Shown here: one piece after another, positions 1 to 6,617 of the stretch
Layout of the letters: the number at the start of each line of letters is the position of its first letter
Numbering within the stretch: position 1 is the stretch's first letter
Origin: an uncultured Alphaproteobacteria bacterium
GTDB taxonomy: Bacteria > Pseudomonadota > Alphaproteobacteria > CASFRQ01 > SAAU01
Length of the DNA stretch: 12,262 nt
NCBI GenBank assembly: GCA_949296785.1
Contig: CASFRQ010000123.1
Coordinates: 1 to 12,262 of the forward strand
Direction of reading: 5' to 3'
Translations under genes and position numbers: made by a program
Notes under the pieces: model-generated
The model's input: only the letters and a program-made list of their open reading frames with translations
Database searches by the model: none
Told to the model about the DNA's origin: nothing

Positions 1-71
1 AAAGAAAAAAAATAAAAAATCAATCCCTTTCATCAATTTTTTTTATTTTATTTCTTCCTTTGAAAATCAGT

Positions 72-100
72 TTTACAAAAAGGGGAAATTTTGTTATCCT
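72..100 (+). promoter_or_regulatory. Probable sigma70-type promoter with extended -10
   Basis: A -35-like TTTACA at 72-77 is separated by 17 nt from TATCCT at 95-100. The -10 is preceded by TG at 92-93, which makes an extended -10 (TGnTATCCT). The predicted start of transcription near 106-108 leaves a leader of about 33 nt before the first gene at 140. The -35 matches consensus at 5 of 6 positions and the -10 at 4 of 6. It is the best candidate upstream of the three-gene cluster. This is prediction from sequence only. Confidence 0.42.
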
Positions 101-113
101 TTCAGCCTGAAAG
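99..113. promoter_or_regulatory. Palindrome at the predicted transcription start (possible operator or 5' hairpin)
   Basis: CTTTCA (99-104) and TGAAAG (108-113) form a perfect 6-bp inverted repeat around a 3-nt centre. It overlaps the last bases of the predicted -10 and the predicted start site. That position suits a repressor operator, or a small hairpin at the 5' end of the leader. No regulator family can be named from it. Confidence 0.3.
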
Positions 114-139
114 ACAATCAAATGTAACAAGGAGAACCC

Positions 140-703
140 ATGCCCTTTAATTTCAAAACGGCTTCCCCGGCCGAAAGACGGGAAGAATATAACAGAATAG
201 CCAAAGAAATCGGTGACGATCAGTTCTTTACGAAAAAGGAGTTAAACTACCTTCCCGAAATTCTTCAAGACGGGGAACAGGTATTGGCTTTTACTTCCGG
301 CATGATGGACGGCAACACATGGCTTTTAACTTTGACGGACAAAAGGTTGATTTTCTTGGATAAAGGACTGATTTTCGGCTTACGGCAGGAAATTATCCCG
401 CTCAACCGGGTTAATGCCGTTTCTGGTGAAACGGGACTTCTGTTCGGTTCCATTTACATTACGGACGGTGCCAGAACGCTTAAAATTGAAAATGTCTGGA
501 AAAAAACGGTCAAAAACTTTACAAATAAAGTCCAGGAAGCGTTGAATGCGTTAAGCGCTCCGGCCGTTTCTTCCTCGGCAAGACACGCTTCTTCGGAAGA
601 AGATCGTTATGAAAAATTGGAAAAACTGGCTTCTTTGCGCGAAAAAGGTATTTTAACGCAGGAAGAGTTTGAGGTGGAAAAAGCAAAAATCCTGAATTCT
701 TAA
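140..703 (+). CDS. PH-domain protein with C-terminal SHOCT motif
   Basis: A 187-residue soluble protein. Residues about 35-135 look like a bacterial PH domain of the YokE/bPH type, with the pattern of short strands that includes LLTLTDKRLIFLDKGLIFG, followed by a C-terminal helix. Residues about 140-153 are a Ser/Ala-rich linker. Residues about 156-185 match the SHOCT motif: a helix, LREKGILTQEEFEVEKAKIL, and then the end of the protein. SHOCT segments are short C-terminal motifs thought to aid oligomerisation or contacts. The exact function is unknown in this family. The ATG at 140 has a clear AAGGAG at 129-134. It is the first gene of a likely operon with the membrane protein at 734 and the SPFH-like protein at 1039. 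There is no signal peptide, so a cytoplasmic or membrane-peripheral location is inferred. Confidence 0.82.
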   Translation: MPFNFKTASPAERREEYNRIAKEIGDDQFFTKKELNYLPEILQDGEQVLAFTSGMMDGNTWLLTLTDKRLIFLDKGLIFGLRQEIIPLNRVNAVSGETGLLFGSIYITDGARTLKIENVWKKTVKNFTNKVQEALNALSAPAVSSSARHASSEEDRYEKLEKLASLREKGILTQEEFEVEKAKILNS

Positions 704-733
704 TATTTTCCTGAATATCAAAGGACTGTCGCT

Positions 734-1006
734 GTGGAAGCTCTTTTTATCCTTTTGGCATTGATTTTGCTGATTGCTGGTTATTTTTGTTTCGGTATTA
801 TCATTAAGTTTTTGCTCGGTTGGTTGCCTCTTGTCGCGGGTCTTTTATCTGGCGGATTTTTGTGCCTGATAGGCGGATGGGGCGGCGGTTTTATAGGCTT
901 GGTAATTTGCATCGCCTGTATTTTTATGACCGATTCTTGGCAAGGTTCCGATTTATATTTGAAACTGGAAGAAAAATTAGATACAGTGTTTGCGTTTAAA
1001 GACTGA
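734..1006 (+). CDS. Small multi-pass membrane protein, GTG start
   Basis: A 90-residue protein that I do not recognise. It is strongly hydrophobic over residues 3-65, with likely membrane segments near 3-24, 30-47 and 50-66, and a Gly-rich stretch (IGGWGGGFIG) at 46-55. It ends in a short charged soluble tail, residues 70-90. The start is taken as GTG at 734 because AAGGA lies at 721-725 with usable spacing and no upstream ATG fits. It follows the PH/SHOCT gene by 30 nt and precedes the SPFH-like gene by 32 nt, so co-transcription is likely. Gene size, hydropathy and spacing support a real gene. A role as membrane partner of its neighbours is only inferred. Confidence 0.66.
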   Translation: MEALFILLALILLIAGYFCFGIIIKFLLGWLPLVAGLLSGGFLCLIGGWGGGFIGLVICIACIFMTDSWQGSDLYLKLEEKLDTVFAFKD

Positions 1007-1038
1007 CAAAATGGGGAAACTGGTAAAAGGAGAATAAA

Positions 1039-1743
1039 ATGAATCCCAAAAGTTTGGCCGACCTTTTGATAAAATTCTGGGACTATTTCATAGATCACAT
1101 TATCCCGCTGACCTTCCGTTATGAAGGAACGGCCGTTGTCCGCAAAACGGCCGGAAAGCCGACAAAGGTCTATCCCGTGGAACGAAGGGCATGGCAGAAG
1201 AATTTGATTTTAAAAGCTTTTGTGGAAGATATTCTTTGGAAAATCCCTTTTATTCAGATTTTTATGGAAAGAATGTGCTGGAAAATACCGTTTGTGCAAA
1301 GCTTTGATGTCGTGGATATTCGCAAGCATGCCATTCATATAGACTCCCATTCCTTCTTTTTTGACAAAAGTAAAATCATTCCCTTCAATTTGGTATTGGA
1401 CACGCAGATTGAATTCAGAATCATCAATCCGTGCGTTATTTACAAGATCGTTGAAAAGGAAAACGGCAACAATTGGGAACCTTTGTACACGCATATCAGT
1501 AACGAAGCACATCTCATCCTCTCTCAAGTATTGAAGGAAATGCCCTCCCTTGAGTCGGACCAGTTTTATCATCATATCCAAGAAGCCGTGGACAGACATC
1601 TGGCCTCTTGCCGTTCCAAATTGAATGTCCATCATAAAACAGCGGAAATGTTAATGAAAACCAAAGCGGAAGAGGATATTTTACTGGAAAAAATCGTCGT
1701 GACCGGTTTTGATTATACCGTTGACGGAAAGTGGGCAAAATAG
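1039..1743 (+). CDS. SPFH/band-7-like protein (tentative)
   Basis: A 234-residue protein with a good AAAAGGAG at 1024-1031 before the ATG. The order of features resembles an SPFH (stomatin/prohibitin/flotillin) domain. An early strand pair (RYEGTAVVRKTAGKP, residues 27-41) comes first, then DVVDIRKHAIHIDSHSFFF (90-108). A strand that ends in FRIINPCVIYKIVEK (126-140) follows, then a helix (residues 152-165) and a final strand, EKIVVTGFDYTVDG (217-230), like the usual GI-x-V segment. Residues 63-90 hold a tandem 14-residue repeat not expected in the family. No clear N-terminal transmembrane anchor is seen, although residues 8-25 are moderately hydrophobic and could sit at a membrane. As the last gene of the cluster it may act with the small membrane protein, since SPFH proteins often pair with membrane partners. 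Family assignment is by eye and uncertain. Confidence 0.6.
   Translation: MNPKSLADLLIKFWDYFIDHIIPLTFRYEGTAVVRKTAGKPTKVYPVERRAWQKNLILKAFVEDILWKIPFIQIFMERMCWKIPFVQSFDVVDIRKHAIHIDSHSFFFDKSKIIPFNLVLDTQIEFRIINPCVIYKIVEKENGNNWEPLYTHISNEAHLILSQVLKEMPSLESDQFYHHIQEAVDRHLASCRSKLNVHHKTAEMLMKTKAEEDILLEKIVVTGFDYTVDGKWAK
1225..1308 (+). repeat. 42-nt in-frame tandem duplication inside the SPFH-like gene
   Basis: Two adjacent 14-codon units (1225-1266 and 1267-1308) encode EDILWKIPFIQIFM and ERMCWKIPFVQSFD. The core WKIPF[IV]Q-x-F is conserved while the codons have diverged. This points to an old in-frame duplication kept by selection rather than a recent slippage event. Confidence 0.6.
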
Positions 1744-1789
1744 TTCTTAAACAGAAATTAAAATGAAAGAAAGTTTCAAAAAGAAGCTC

Positions 1790-1848
1790 TTCCCGCCGAC
1801 GGAAATAACAAAATTCAATAAACAATTTTGCTTTAACCTCGGCGGGAA
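1790..1848 (+). other. Nested inverted repeat downstream of the SPFH-like gene
   Basis: The outer arms TTCCCGCCGA (1790-1799) and TCGGCGGGAA (1839-1848) are a perfect 10-bp GC-rich inverted repeat. Inside it, CAAAATT (1809-1815) pairs with AATTTTG (1824-1830) around an 8-nt loop. No T-run follows the outer arm, so it is not a textbook intrinsic terminator. It may stabilise the 3' end of the transcript or be part of a structured RNA. Confidence 0.5.
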
Positions 1849-1866
1849 ATATTTTATCCGAAGACG

Positions 1867-1914
1867 ACGAGTAAAACTGATTTATCCCTTCGCCTCAATA
1901 AATACTCGTTTTTT
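1867..1914 (+). terminator. Candidate intrinsic terminator of the three-gene cluster
   Basis: ACGAGTA (1867-1873) pairs with TACTCGT (1903-1909). An inner TTTAT (1881-1885) pairs with ATAAA (1898-1902), leaving a 7-nt one-sided bulge and a 12-nt loop. The stem is followed at once by a run of T (1909-1914). The bulge and low GC content make it weaker than the other terminators in the window. Confidence 0.4.
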
Positions 1915-2435
1915 CACCCTAAAACAATTCTGCCTGAGGAAAAAAGTTTTTTTTCGGATTGCGTTGTTTTTTGCCCTCTCCCATCGGAAAAAGCCACCGT
2001 TTTTTTTCGTTCTTCACCTTAAAAAGAGCCTCTCTTATTCATGAATACCATCATTTTTTTCCGGCATTAAAAAGACTCTTTTTTCTTATTTTTCCCCGGA
2101 CAAAAAAGCCTTCCAGATATGTTCGGAAGAAAAAACTTTTCTTTCTATCCGAGATATTCCCGCCCGACACCGCTGTTATCTTTTTCTAAACAGGCTTTTT
2201 TCTTCAGAAATTAAGAATACCCCTCATCTGTTTTTTAATATAAAAGAGGATTCTTTTGTCAATGGTGACTTTCGCTTCATTTTCGTTAAAAAACGCTTTT
2301 TTTTGGTTTCCTGTCCTGTTTTTTCCGCTTTTCCGCCCCGTTTTCGGATATTTTCCGGAGAAGTTTTAACAATAATTTTTTCTTTCCGTCATTTTGTTTA
2401 ATTAGGTGTCCCGCCTATCATATTATCCGAGTATC

Positions 2436-2480
2436 AAAAAACACCGGAGAAGAAAATAAAACTTTCCTCTCCGGCGTTTT
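2436..2480 (-). terminator. Intrinsic terminator of the DUF362 gene
   Basis: Read on the minus strand, AAAACGCCGGAGA (from 2480 downward) pairs with TCTCCGGTGTTTT over 13 bp including one G-U pair. It closes a loop of about 17-18 nt and runs into TTTTTT at 2441-2436. It lies about 57 nt after the DUF362 stop. A second small hairpin, CGTTTG/CAAACG with a 4-nt loop (2520-2535), sits directly after that stop codon. Confidence 0.8.
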
Positions 2481-2536
2481 AAGAGAACAAACCCGGCCTT
2501 TCCTAAAAAAAGCGCCGAACGTTTGTTTTCAAACGA

Positions 2537-3643
2537 CTAAATTTTCACCAGTTCATATTCCTGCGAACCCAAGCCGATTTTTTCGCCGTAAGTCAGTTGA
2601 ACCATCCCCTTGCTGTTCGGACGAAGGCCCGTAAATTTATCCTCGCCCGCGTGGCAATGATGTTCCAGACGGGAATTTTCAAACCCTTCCTGCGCGTTGA
2701 TTAAATCAATGCTCGCCTTATCCACGGCAACGGGATCCGTCCCGGCCAAAATACCGATATCCGGCACAATCGCTCTGTCAGAATACGGAAAACAGTCGCA
2801 ATCCGGCGTAATCTTCACCAAAAAATTGATATAGCCGACCTTGCCCTCTTTGCCCGTCACGGCGCCTTTGGCGTATTCGGTCAGCCGTTCCACGAAATTT
2901 TCCATTTCTTTTTCCGCGGAAACGGAAATCGCCTCCACCGGACATTCATGGACGCATTCGCCGCAGCCAATGCAAATTGTCTTGTCAATAAAAGCCTTTT
3001 TCGTCTCATAGCTTATCGCGCCCGCGGGACAAACTTTTGAACATTTGCGGCAACCGACGCACTTATCCTGATCCACCTCGGGACGCAAAGAATGCTGGTC
3101 TTTTTTCCCTTCGGCCGTCGCACATCCCATCGCCAGATTTTTTACCGCTCCGCCGAAGCCGGCCATCGGATGCCCTTTCACATGGCTCATGACAATCATG
3201 GAATCGGCCTGAACAATATCCGTGGCGATTTTCGTTTGTTTAAAATGTTTCAGATTGACCTCCACCGGCGTAGAACTACCGCTTTTCAAGCCACCCGCGA
3301 TAATAGTCGGCGCATTTAAAACGGCAAAGTTAAACCCGTGCTCCAAAGCGACGGTCATATGATCAACGGCGTTGTGCCTTTCCCCGATGTAAAGCGTATT
3401 TGTATCCGTTACGAAAGGTTTGGCGCCCGCCTCCTTTATTTTATCAACCACCTGACGCACATAAACGGGATTGATATAGCCGTCGTTGCCCCTTTCGCCG
3501 AAATGGACCTTAACGGCCGTTAAATCCCCTTCTTTCATGAGAGACTTAAACCCGGCCTTGTCAAACAGTTTTTTGATTTTTAAAACAGTGCTTTCTTTCG
3601 CGTCCAAAGACTTAAAGTCAACAAAATAAACTTTGGAAACCAT
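2537..3643 (-). CDS. DUF362 protein with two [4Fe-4S] ferredoxin motifs
   Basis: A 368-residue protein. The DUF362 fold spans residues about 3-180 and 270-365 (VKVHFGERGNDGYINP at 45-59, SHVKGHPMAGFGGAVKNLAMG at 153-173, ILAGTDPVAVDKASIDL at 298-314). A bacterial two-cluster ferredoxin insert occupies about 190-240. The cluster ligands are C195, C198, C201, C205 and C224, C227, C230, C234, in two CxxCxxCxxxCP motifs. The family is common in anaerobes. Its reaction is unknown, so an electron-transfer or redox-sensing role is inferred only from the clusters. The start is set at 3643 because AAGGAGG (3655-3649) lies at ideal spacing. The reading frame stays open upstream to 3736, but that stretch has no ribosome site and reads as a hydrophobic artefact. 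It is a single gene, divergent from the Mla-type operon, with its own terminator. Confidence 0.9.
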   Translation of the reverse strand: MVSKVYFVDFKSLDAKESTVLKIKKLFDKAGFKSLMKEGDLTAVKVHFGERGNDGYINPVYVRQVVDKIKEAGAKPFVTDTNTLYIGERHNAVDHMTVALEHGFNFAVLNAPTIIAGGLKSGSSTPVEVNLKHFKQTKIATDIVQADSMIVMSHVKGHPMAGFGGAVKNLAMGCATAEGKKDQHSLRPEVDQDKCVGCRKCSKVCPAGAISYETKKAFIDKTICIGCGECVHECPVEAISVSAEKEMENFVERLTEYAKGAVTGKEGKVGYINFLVKITPDCDCFPYSDRAIVPDIGILAGTDPVAVDKASIDLINAQEGFENSRLEHHCHAGEDKFTGLRPNSKGMVQLTYGEKIGLGSQEYELVKI

Positions 3644-3689
3644 TTTCCCCTCCTTATGCATAGTGCTAGGTTTCATTTTTTGCAGAGAT

Positions 3690-3717
3690 ATATTAACCTG
3701 TCCGAAAAAGAACTCAA
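3690..3717 (-). promoter_or_regulatory. Possible promoter of the DUF362 gene
   Basis: On the minus strand TTGAGT (3717-3712) is followed after 16 nt by TAATAT (3695-3690). Each hexamer matches consensus at 4 of 6 positions. It would start transcription about 40 nt before the DUF362 start codon. For the divergent plus-strand operon the only candidate I see is weaker: TTTACT at 3762-3767, 17 nt, then TATGAA at 3785-3790. Confidence 0.3.
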
Positions 3718-3833
3718 GAATAAAAACAAAAAACATTATTATAAAAAGATATAAAAAATACTTTACTTTAAAGAAAAAGTATCGTATGAAGGGGAAAAAG
3801 ATAAAAACAGTCGTGATATTAAAGCAGGCTTAT

Positions 3834-4973
3834 ATGAAAATGGAACAGGCGGCAACGCGTCAAATACGGTATTCACTTTCCGAAAGCGGCCTTTTGGAGA
3901 TTTCTTTCCAAGGGGATTTTCTGCATTATGAACACCTGGAGGAGCTGGAGGAAATCCAAAAACTCCCCGAAACGCCGCTCTTAAAAAAAATCATTCTGAA
4001 AGGAGAAGGAATCCAAAAGTGGGATTCCACTTTGCTCGTTATTCTTTATGATTTGGCGCAAAAGGCCGGAGAAAAGAAAATCCCCGTGAAAACGGACAAT
4101 TTGCCCGAAGGAATTCAAAACCTCCTCAATCTGGCTTTAACCGTCAAACGCCGCCCGCCGGAAACGGAGGAAAAAAAAGAAAGCTTTTTGACTCGTTGGG
4201 GCGAAGAGACTTTAAACAAATATGCCGCTTTAAAAAAAGGAGCCGCTTTTACGGGAACGGCATTCAAATCCATCGGACGATTTTTCACCTCTTCCGTCGT
4301 CATGCGTCCCGTTGACTTTTTGTTTGCTTTGCAAGACTGCGGCTATAAAGCCTTGCCGATTGTGGCGGTCATCAGTTTTATGGTCGGGCTGATTTTCGGT
4401 TTTGTCGGCTCCATGCAGCTTAAACTGTTCGGCGCGCAGATTTATGTCGCCTCCTTGGTCGCCATCGCCATGGTGCGCGTGATGGGGGCGGTTATGACCG
4501 GCATCATTATGGCCGGCAGAACGGGCGCTTCCTATGCCGCAACTATCGGCACCATGCAGGTAAATGAGGAAGTGGACGCCCTCAAAACCATGGGGATTCC
4601 CGTAACGGATTTTCTCCTTTTGCCAAGGATGCTGGCTTTGATGCTGACGATGCCCCTTCTAACGGTCTTTTCGGACTTATTCGGCATTATGGGCGGCAGT
4701 GTCGTAGGCATTTTCCTGTTGGATTTGTCTCCGGTAGAATATTGGAACTATTCCATAAACGCATTAAATTTAAAGAACTTTCTCATCGGCGTGTTTCACG
4801 GTTTTGTTTTCGGCTGCGTCATTGCTTTATGCGGCTGTTATTATGGAATTTACTGCGGCAAAGACGCAGACAGCGTCGGCAAAGCGACAACAAATGCCGT
4901 TGTTGCTTCCATTGTTTGGATTATCATCTGCACGGCGATTATCACCGTTTTTTGCGAGGTTTTTGGCATATGA
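3834..4973 (+). CDS. mlaE: MlaE-family lipid ABC transporter permease with fused N-terminal STAS domain
   Basis: The inner-membrane permease of an MCE lipid transporter, which moves phospholipid or another lipid between inner and outer membranes. From 3834 it is 379 residues. A STAS-like domain at about 10-105 (strand-helix pattern with IILKGEGIQKWDSTLLVILYDL) replaces a separate MlaB. A linker of about 50 residues leads to the MlaE domain at 155-379. Conserved MlaE features are GRTGASYAATIGTMQVNEEV (228-247), DALKTMGIP (248-256) and GKDADSVGKATTNAVVAS (342-359), with about five or six membrane segments. This length is usual for STAS-MlaE fusions; stand-alone MlaE has about 260 residues. The frame is open upstream and other ATGs exist at 3786 and 3840. 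I chose 3834 because the STAS domain begins soon after and a weak AGCAGG lies upstream; no candidate has a strong ribosome site. Its stop overlaps the mlaF start (ATGA). Confidence 0.9.
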   Translation: MKMEQAATRQIRYSLSESGLLEISFQGDFLHYEHLEELEEIQKLPETPLLKKIILKGEGIQKWDSTLLVILYDLAQKAGEKKIPVKTDNLPEGIQNLLNLALTVKRRPPETEEKKESFLTRWGEETLNKYAALKKGAAFTGTAFKSIGRFFTSSVVMRPVDFLFALQDCGYKALPIVAVISFMVGLIFGFVGSMQLKLFGAQIYVASLVAIAMVRVMGAVMTGIIMAGRTGASYAATIGTMQVNEEVDALKTMGIPVTDFLLLPRMLALMLTMPLLTVFSDLFGIMGGSVVGIFLLDLSPVEYWNYSINALNLKNFLIGVFHGFVFGCVIALCGCYYGIYCGKDADSVGKATTNAVVASIVWIIICTAIITVFCEVFGI

Positions 4974-5791
4974 ACACAGCGGGACAAAAAGAAAATAAAA
5001 GACAACCTCTTTCGGAGCAAAAAACGCCCGATGCAATTCAGGTGAAGGGATTAACCGTCGCTTATGACGATTTTATTTTAATGAAAGATGTTTCTTTTGA
5101 AGTGAAAGAAAAAGAAATCTTCATCATCATGGGGGCCAGCGGTTCCGGGAAAAGCACATTGTTAAAAATCCTCACGGGATTAAAAGCGCCAGCCAAAGGA
5201 ACCGTCTTAATCGGCGGCATTGACTTTTGGCGCTCAAACAGCAAAGTGCAAAAAAACATTATGAGTAAAAACGGCATTTTATACCAGAGCGGCGCTTTGT
5301 TCAGTTCCATGACTTTGGCGGAAAACATCGCTCTCCCTCTGCAACAGTATTCGGACTTTTCCCAAAAGGAAATAGACGAGCTTGTTCATTTAAAACTAGC
5401 GCTTGTCGGCTTGGAAGGGTTCGGAGACTTTTATCCTTCTGAAATCAGCGGCGGCATGAAAAAAAGGGCGGGGTTGGCACGAGCGTTGGCGTTGGACCCG
5501 AAGATTGTCTATTTTGACGAACCGTCCGCGGGGCTGGACCCCATCAGCTCGCGTTTGTTGGATGATCTGATTATTCAAATCAATCAGAACTTGGGAACAA
5601 CGATTGTCGTTGTCACTCATGAGCTGGAATCTATTTTTACCATTGGTACAAATTCCATTTTTCTGGATGAGGAGTTGAGAACCGTCACGGCGCAAGGAAA
5701 TCCTCGTGACTTGCTCCGCAATCCTCCGAATGAAAAAGTACGTCATTTTTTAACAAGAACGGCAGGCGAAAATGAAAAAAACTCCAAATAA
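4970..5791 (+). CDS. mlaF: MlaF-type ABC transporter ATP-binding protein
   Basis: A 273-residue cytoplasmic ATPase that drives the MlaE permease. Residues 1-21 are a polar extension. The nucleotide-binding domain then shows Walker A GASGSGKST (55-63), the Q-loop at Q106 (ILYQSGALF), the ABC signature ISGGM (159-163) followed by KKRAGLARAL, and Walker B IVYFDEP (179-185) with E184 as the catalytic base. The D-loop (SAGLD, 186-190) and the switch His H217 (VVTHELE) follow. ISGGM instead of LSGGQ is typical of MlaF-like ATPases. The start is the ATG at 4970, which overlaps the mlaE stop by 4 nt (ATGA), so translation is coupled. The open frame extends upstream to 4742 but there it only shadows mlaE. 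All catalytic residues are present. Confidence 0.93.
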   Translation: MNTAGQKENKRQPLSEQKTPDAIQVKGLTVAYDDFILMKDVSFEVKEKEIFIIMGASGSGKSTLLKILTGLKAPAKGTVLIGGIDFWRSNSKVQKNIMSKNGILYQSGALFSSMTLAENIALPLQQYSDFSQKEIDELVHLKLALVGLEGFGDFYPSEISGGMKKRAGLARALALDPKIVYFDEPSAGLDPISSRLLDDLIIQINQNLGTTIVVVTHELESIFTIGTNSIFLDEELRTVTAQGNPRDLLRNPPNEKVRHFLTRTAGENEKNSK

Positions 5792-6560
5792 AAAACTTAT
5801 CGGCTTTTTCGCTCTTATGGGCGTCGCCCTTTTTACCTTTTTTATTCTGACCTTTCTGTCGGACAGGATTTTCGTAAAGAAAAAAGACCTTATCGTCTTA
5901 TATTTCACCGAATCCGTCAACGGATTGAACATTGGTTCGCCGGTTGTTTTGAAAGGTGTTGAAATCGGCCGCGTCGCCAAAATAGACTTGGAAACGGATA
6001 TGGAAACCATGACTTTTCAAACGCCTGTCTATATCCGCCTGACTTCCAACCAGATTTTCAAGGTTAACGGCGCGCATGAAATAAAAGATAAACCAGCTTT
6101 CTTGAATATGCTCGTGGAAAAGGGGCTCAGGGCCCGCTTGACAACCTTAAACATGTTGACCGGTCAGCTGATGATTTCGCTCAGTCTGCAACCGCAGACC
6201 CCCGCCGTTTTCAGAAACACGGATAAAAATCTGGATATAGTGGAAATCCCGACGATTTTATCCTCCACAGGCGAACTTTTAAAAGGATTGCAGGCGCTGC
6301 CGATTAAAGAAAGTTTTGACCGGCTGAATAATATTCTGGAAACTTTCAGCACCTATTCGCCACAGGTAATGAAACAGTTGACAGAACTGACGGAAAAACT
6401 CAACGCGTTGGCAGATTCTTTAAAAGGCGCCCAAACCATGACGAATTTGAATAAAACATTGAAAGAAATCGGCGCCGCCGCCTCCTCTTTAAGAAATTTC
6501 GCCGACTACATAGAACGCAATCCAGAGGCGTTGCTGCGCGGCAAACGAAAAGGCTATTGA
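5772..6560 (+). CDS. mlaD: MlaD/PqiB-like MCE-domain protein
   Basis: A 262-residue protein anchored in the inner membrane, facing the periplasm. One membrane helix lies at residues 9-29, then the MCE domain at about 38-115 (VLYFTESVNGLNIGSPVVLKG, continuing EIGRVAKIDL). A long, mostly helical tail (about 165-245, amphipathic, EKLNALADSL-type) follows. MCE proteins form hexameric rings that bind lipid and sit on MlaE. The C-terminal NPEALLRGKRKG (250-261) is the ending often seen in MCE proteins that partner a PqiC-type lipoprotein rather than in E. coli-type MlaD. This fits the next gene. The single MCE domain argues against full PqiB, which has three. The start at 5772 overlaps the end of mlaF by 20 nt, so coupled translation is expected. 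Confidence 0.88.
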   Translation: MKKTPNKKLIGFFALMGVALFTFFILTFLSDRIFVKKKDLIVLYFTESVNGLNIGSPVVLKGVEIGRVAKIDLETDMETMTFQTPVYIRLTSNQIFKVNGAHEIKDKPAFLNMLVEKGLRARLTTLNMLTGQLMISLSLQPQTPAVFRNTDKNLDIVEIPTILSSTGELLKGLQALPIKESFDRLNNILETFSTYSPQVMKQLTELTEKLNALADSLKGAQTMTNLNKTLKEIGAAASSLRNFADYIERNPEALLRGKRKGY

Positions 6561-6584
6561 CAACCTAAAACCGGTCTATAAAAT
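6557..6584 (+). promoter_or_regulatory. Internal sigma70-type promoter at the mlaD stop codon
   Basis: A perfect -35 TTGACA (6557-6562) overlaps the mlaD TGA stop. After 16 nt comes TAAAAT (6579-6584), a 5 of 6 match to the -10. The start site would lie near 6591, giving a leader of about 27 nt to the lipoprotein gene at 6618. It is the closest match to consensus in the window and suggests that the two lipoprotein genes can be transcribed separately from the transporter core. Confidence 0.5.
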
Positions 6585-6617
6585 AAGAAGCATCTGAGAC
6601 AAAAGGGGACATAAAAA

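Larger units (their letters stand above)
1744..2536. other. Long T-rich convergent intergenic region without a supported gene
   Basis: About 790 nt separate the stop of the SPFH-like gene (+) from the stop of the DUF362 gene (-). The plus strand is rich in runs of 5-8 T and in CCGG/TTTTCGG words. ORFs here translate to Phe/Lys-rich low-complexity peptides and lack ribosome binding sites, so I call none of them. Identifiable structures are the nested stem-loop at 1790-1848, a terminator-like hairpin at 1867-1914, a 12-bp palindrome at 2036-2047, an imperfect hairpin around 2214-2254 and the DUF362 terminator near 2436-2480. The region could be decayed coding sequence or hold a small RNA. Neither is shown. 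Confidence 0.6.

Noticed and set aside
1763..2044. 93-codon plus-strand ORF after the SPFH-like gene
   Set aside because: It has no ribosome binding site, its Phe/Lys/Arg-rich low-complexity translation comes from T-runs, and it spans the nested inverted repeat and the candidate terminator.
2036..2047. TATTCATGAATA 12-bp palindrome as an operator or origin element
   Set aside because: It is a single copy, far from any start codon and in AT-rich sequence where such palindromes arise easily.
1959..2189. 76-codon plus-strand ORF in the T-rich region
   Set aside because: Same low-complexity Phe-rich translation, no ribosome site and no recognisable domain.
3644..3736. 31-residue N-terminal extension of the DUF362 protein
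   Set aside because: The strong AAGGAGG directly before the ATG at 3643 decides the start, and the extension lies across the probable promoter.
3633..3833. 67-residue N-terminal extension of MlaE
   Set aside because: It overlaps the divergent gene and the intergenic promoter region, reads as a Lys-rich stretch without domain character, and the usual STAS-MlaE length fits a start at 3834.
4742..4969. Upstream extension of the MlaF frame
   Set aside because: It is an Arg/Cys/His-rich shadow of mlaE; the ATGA overlap at 4970 gives the natural start.
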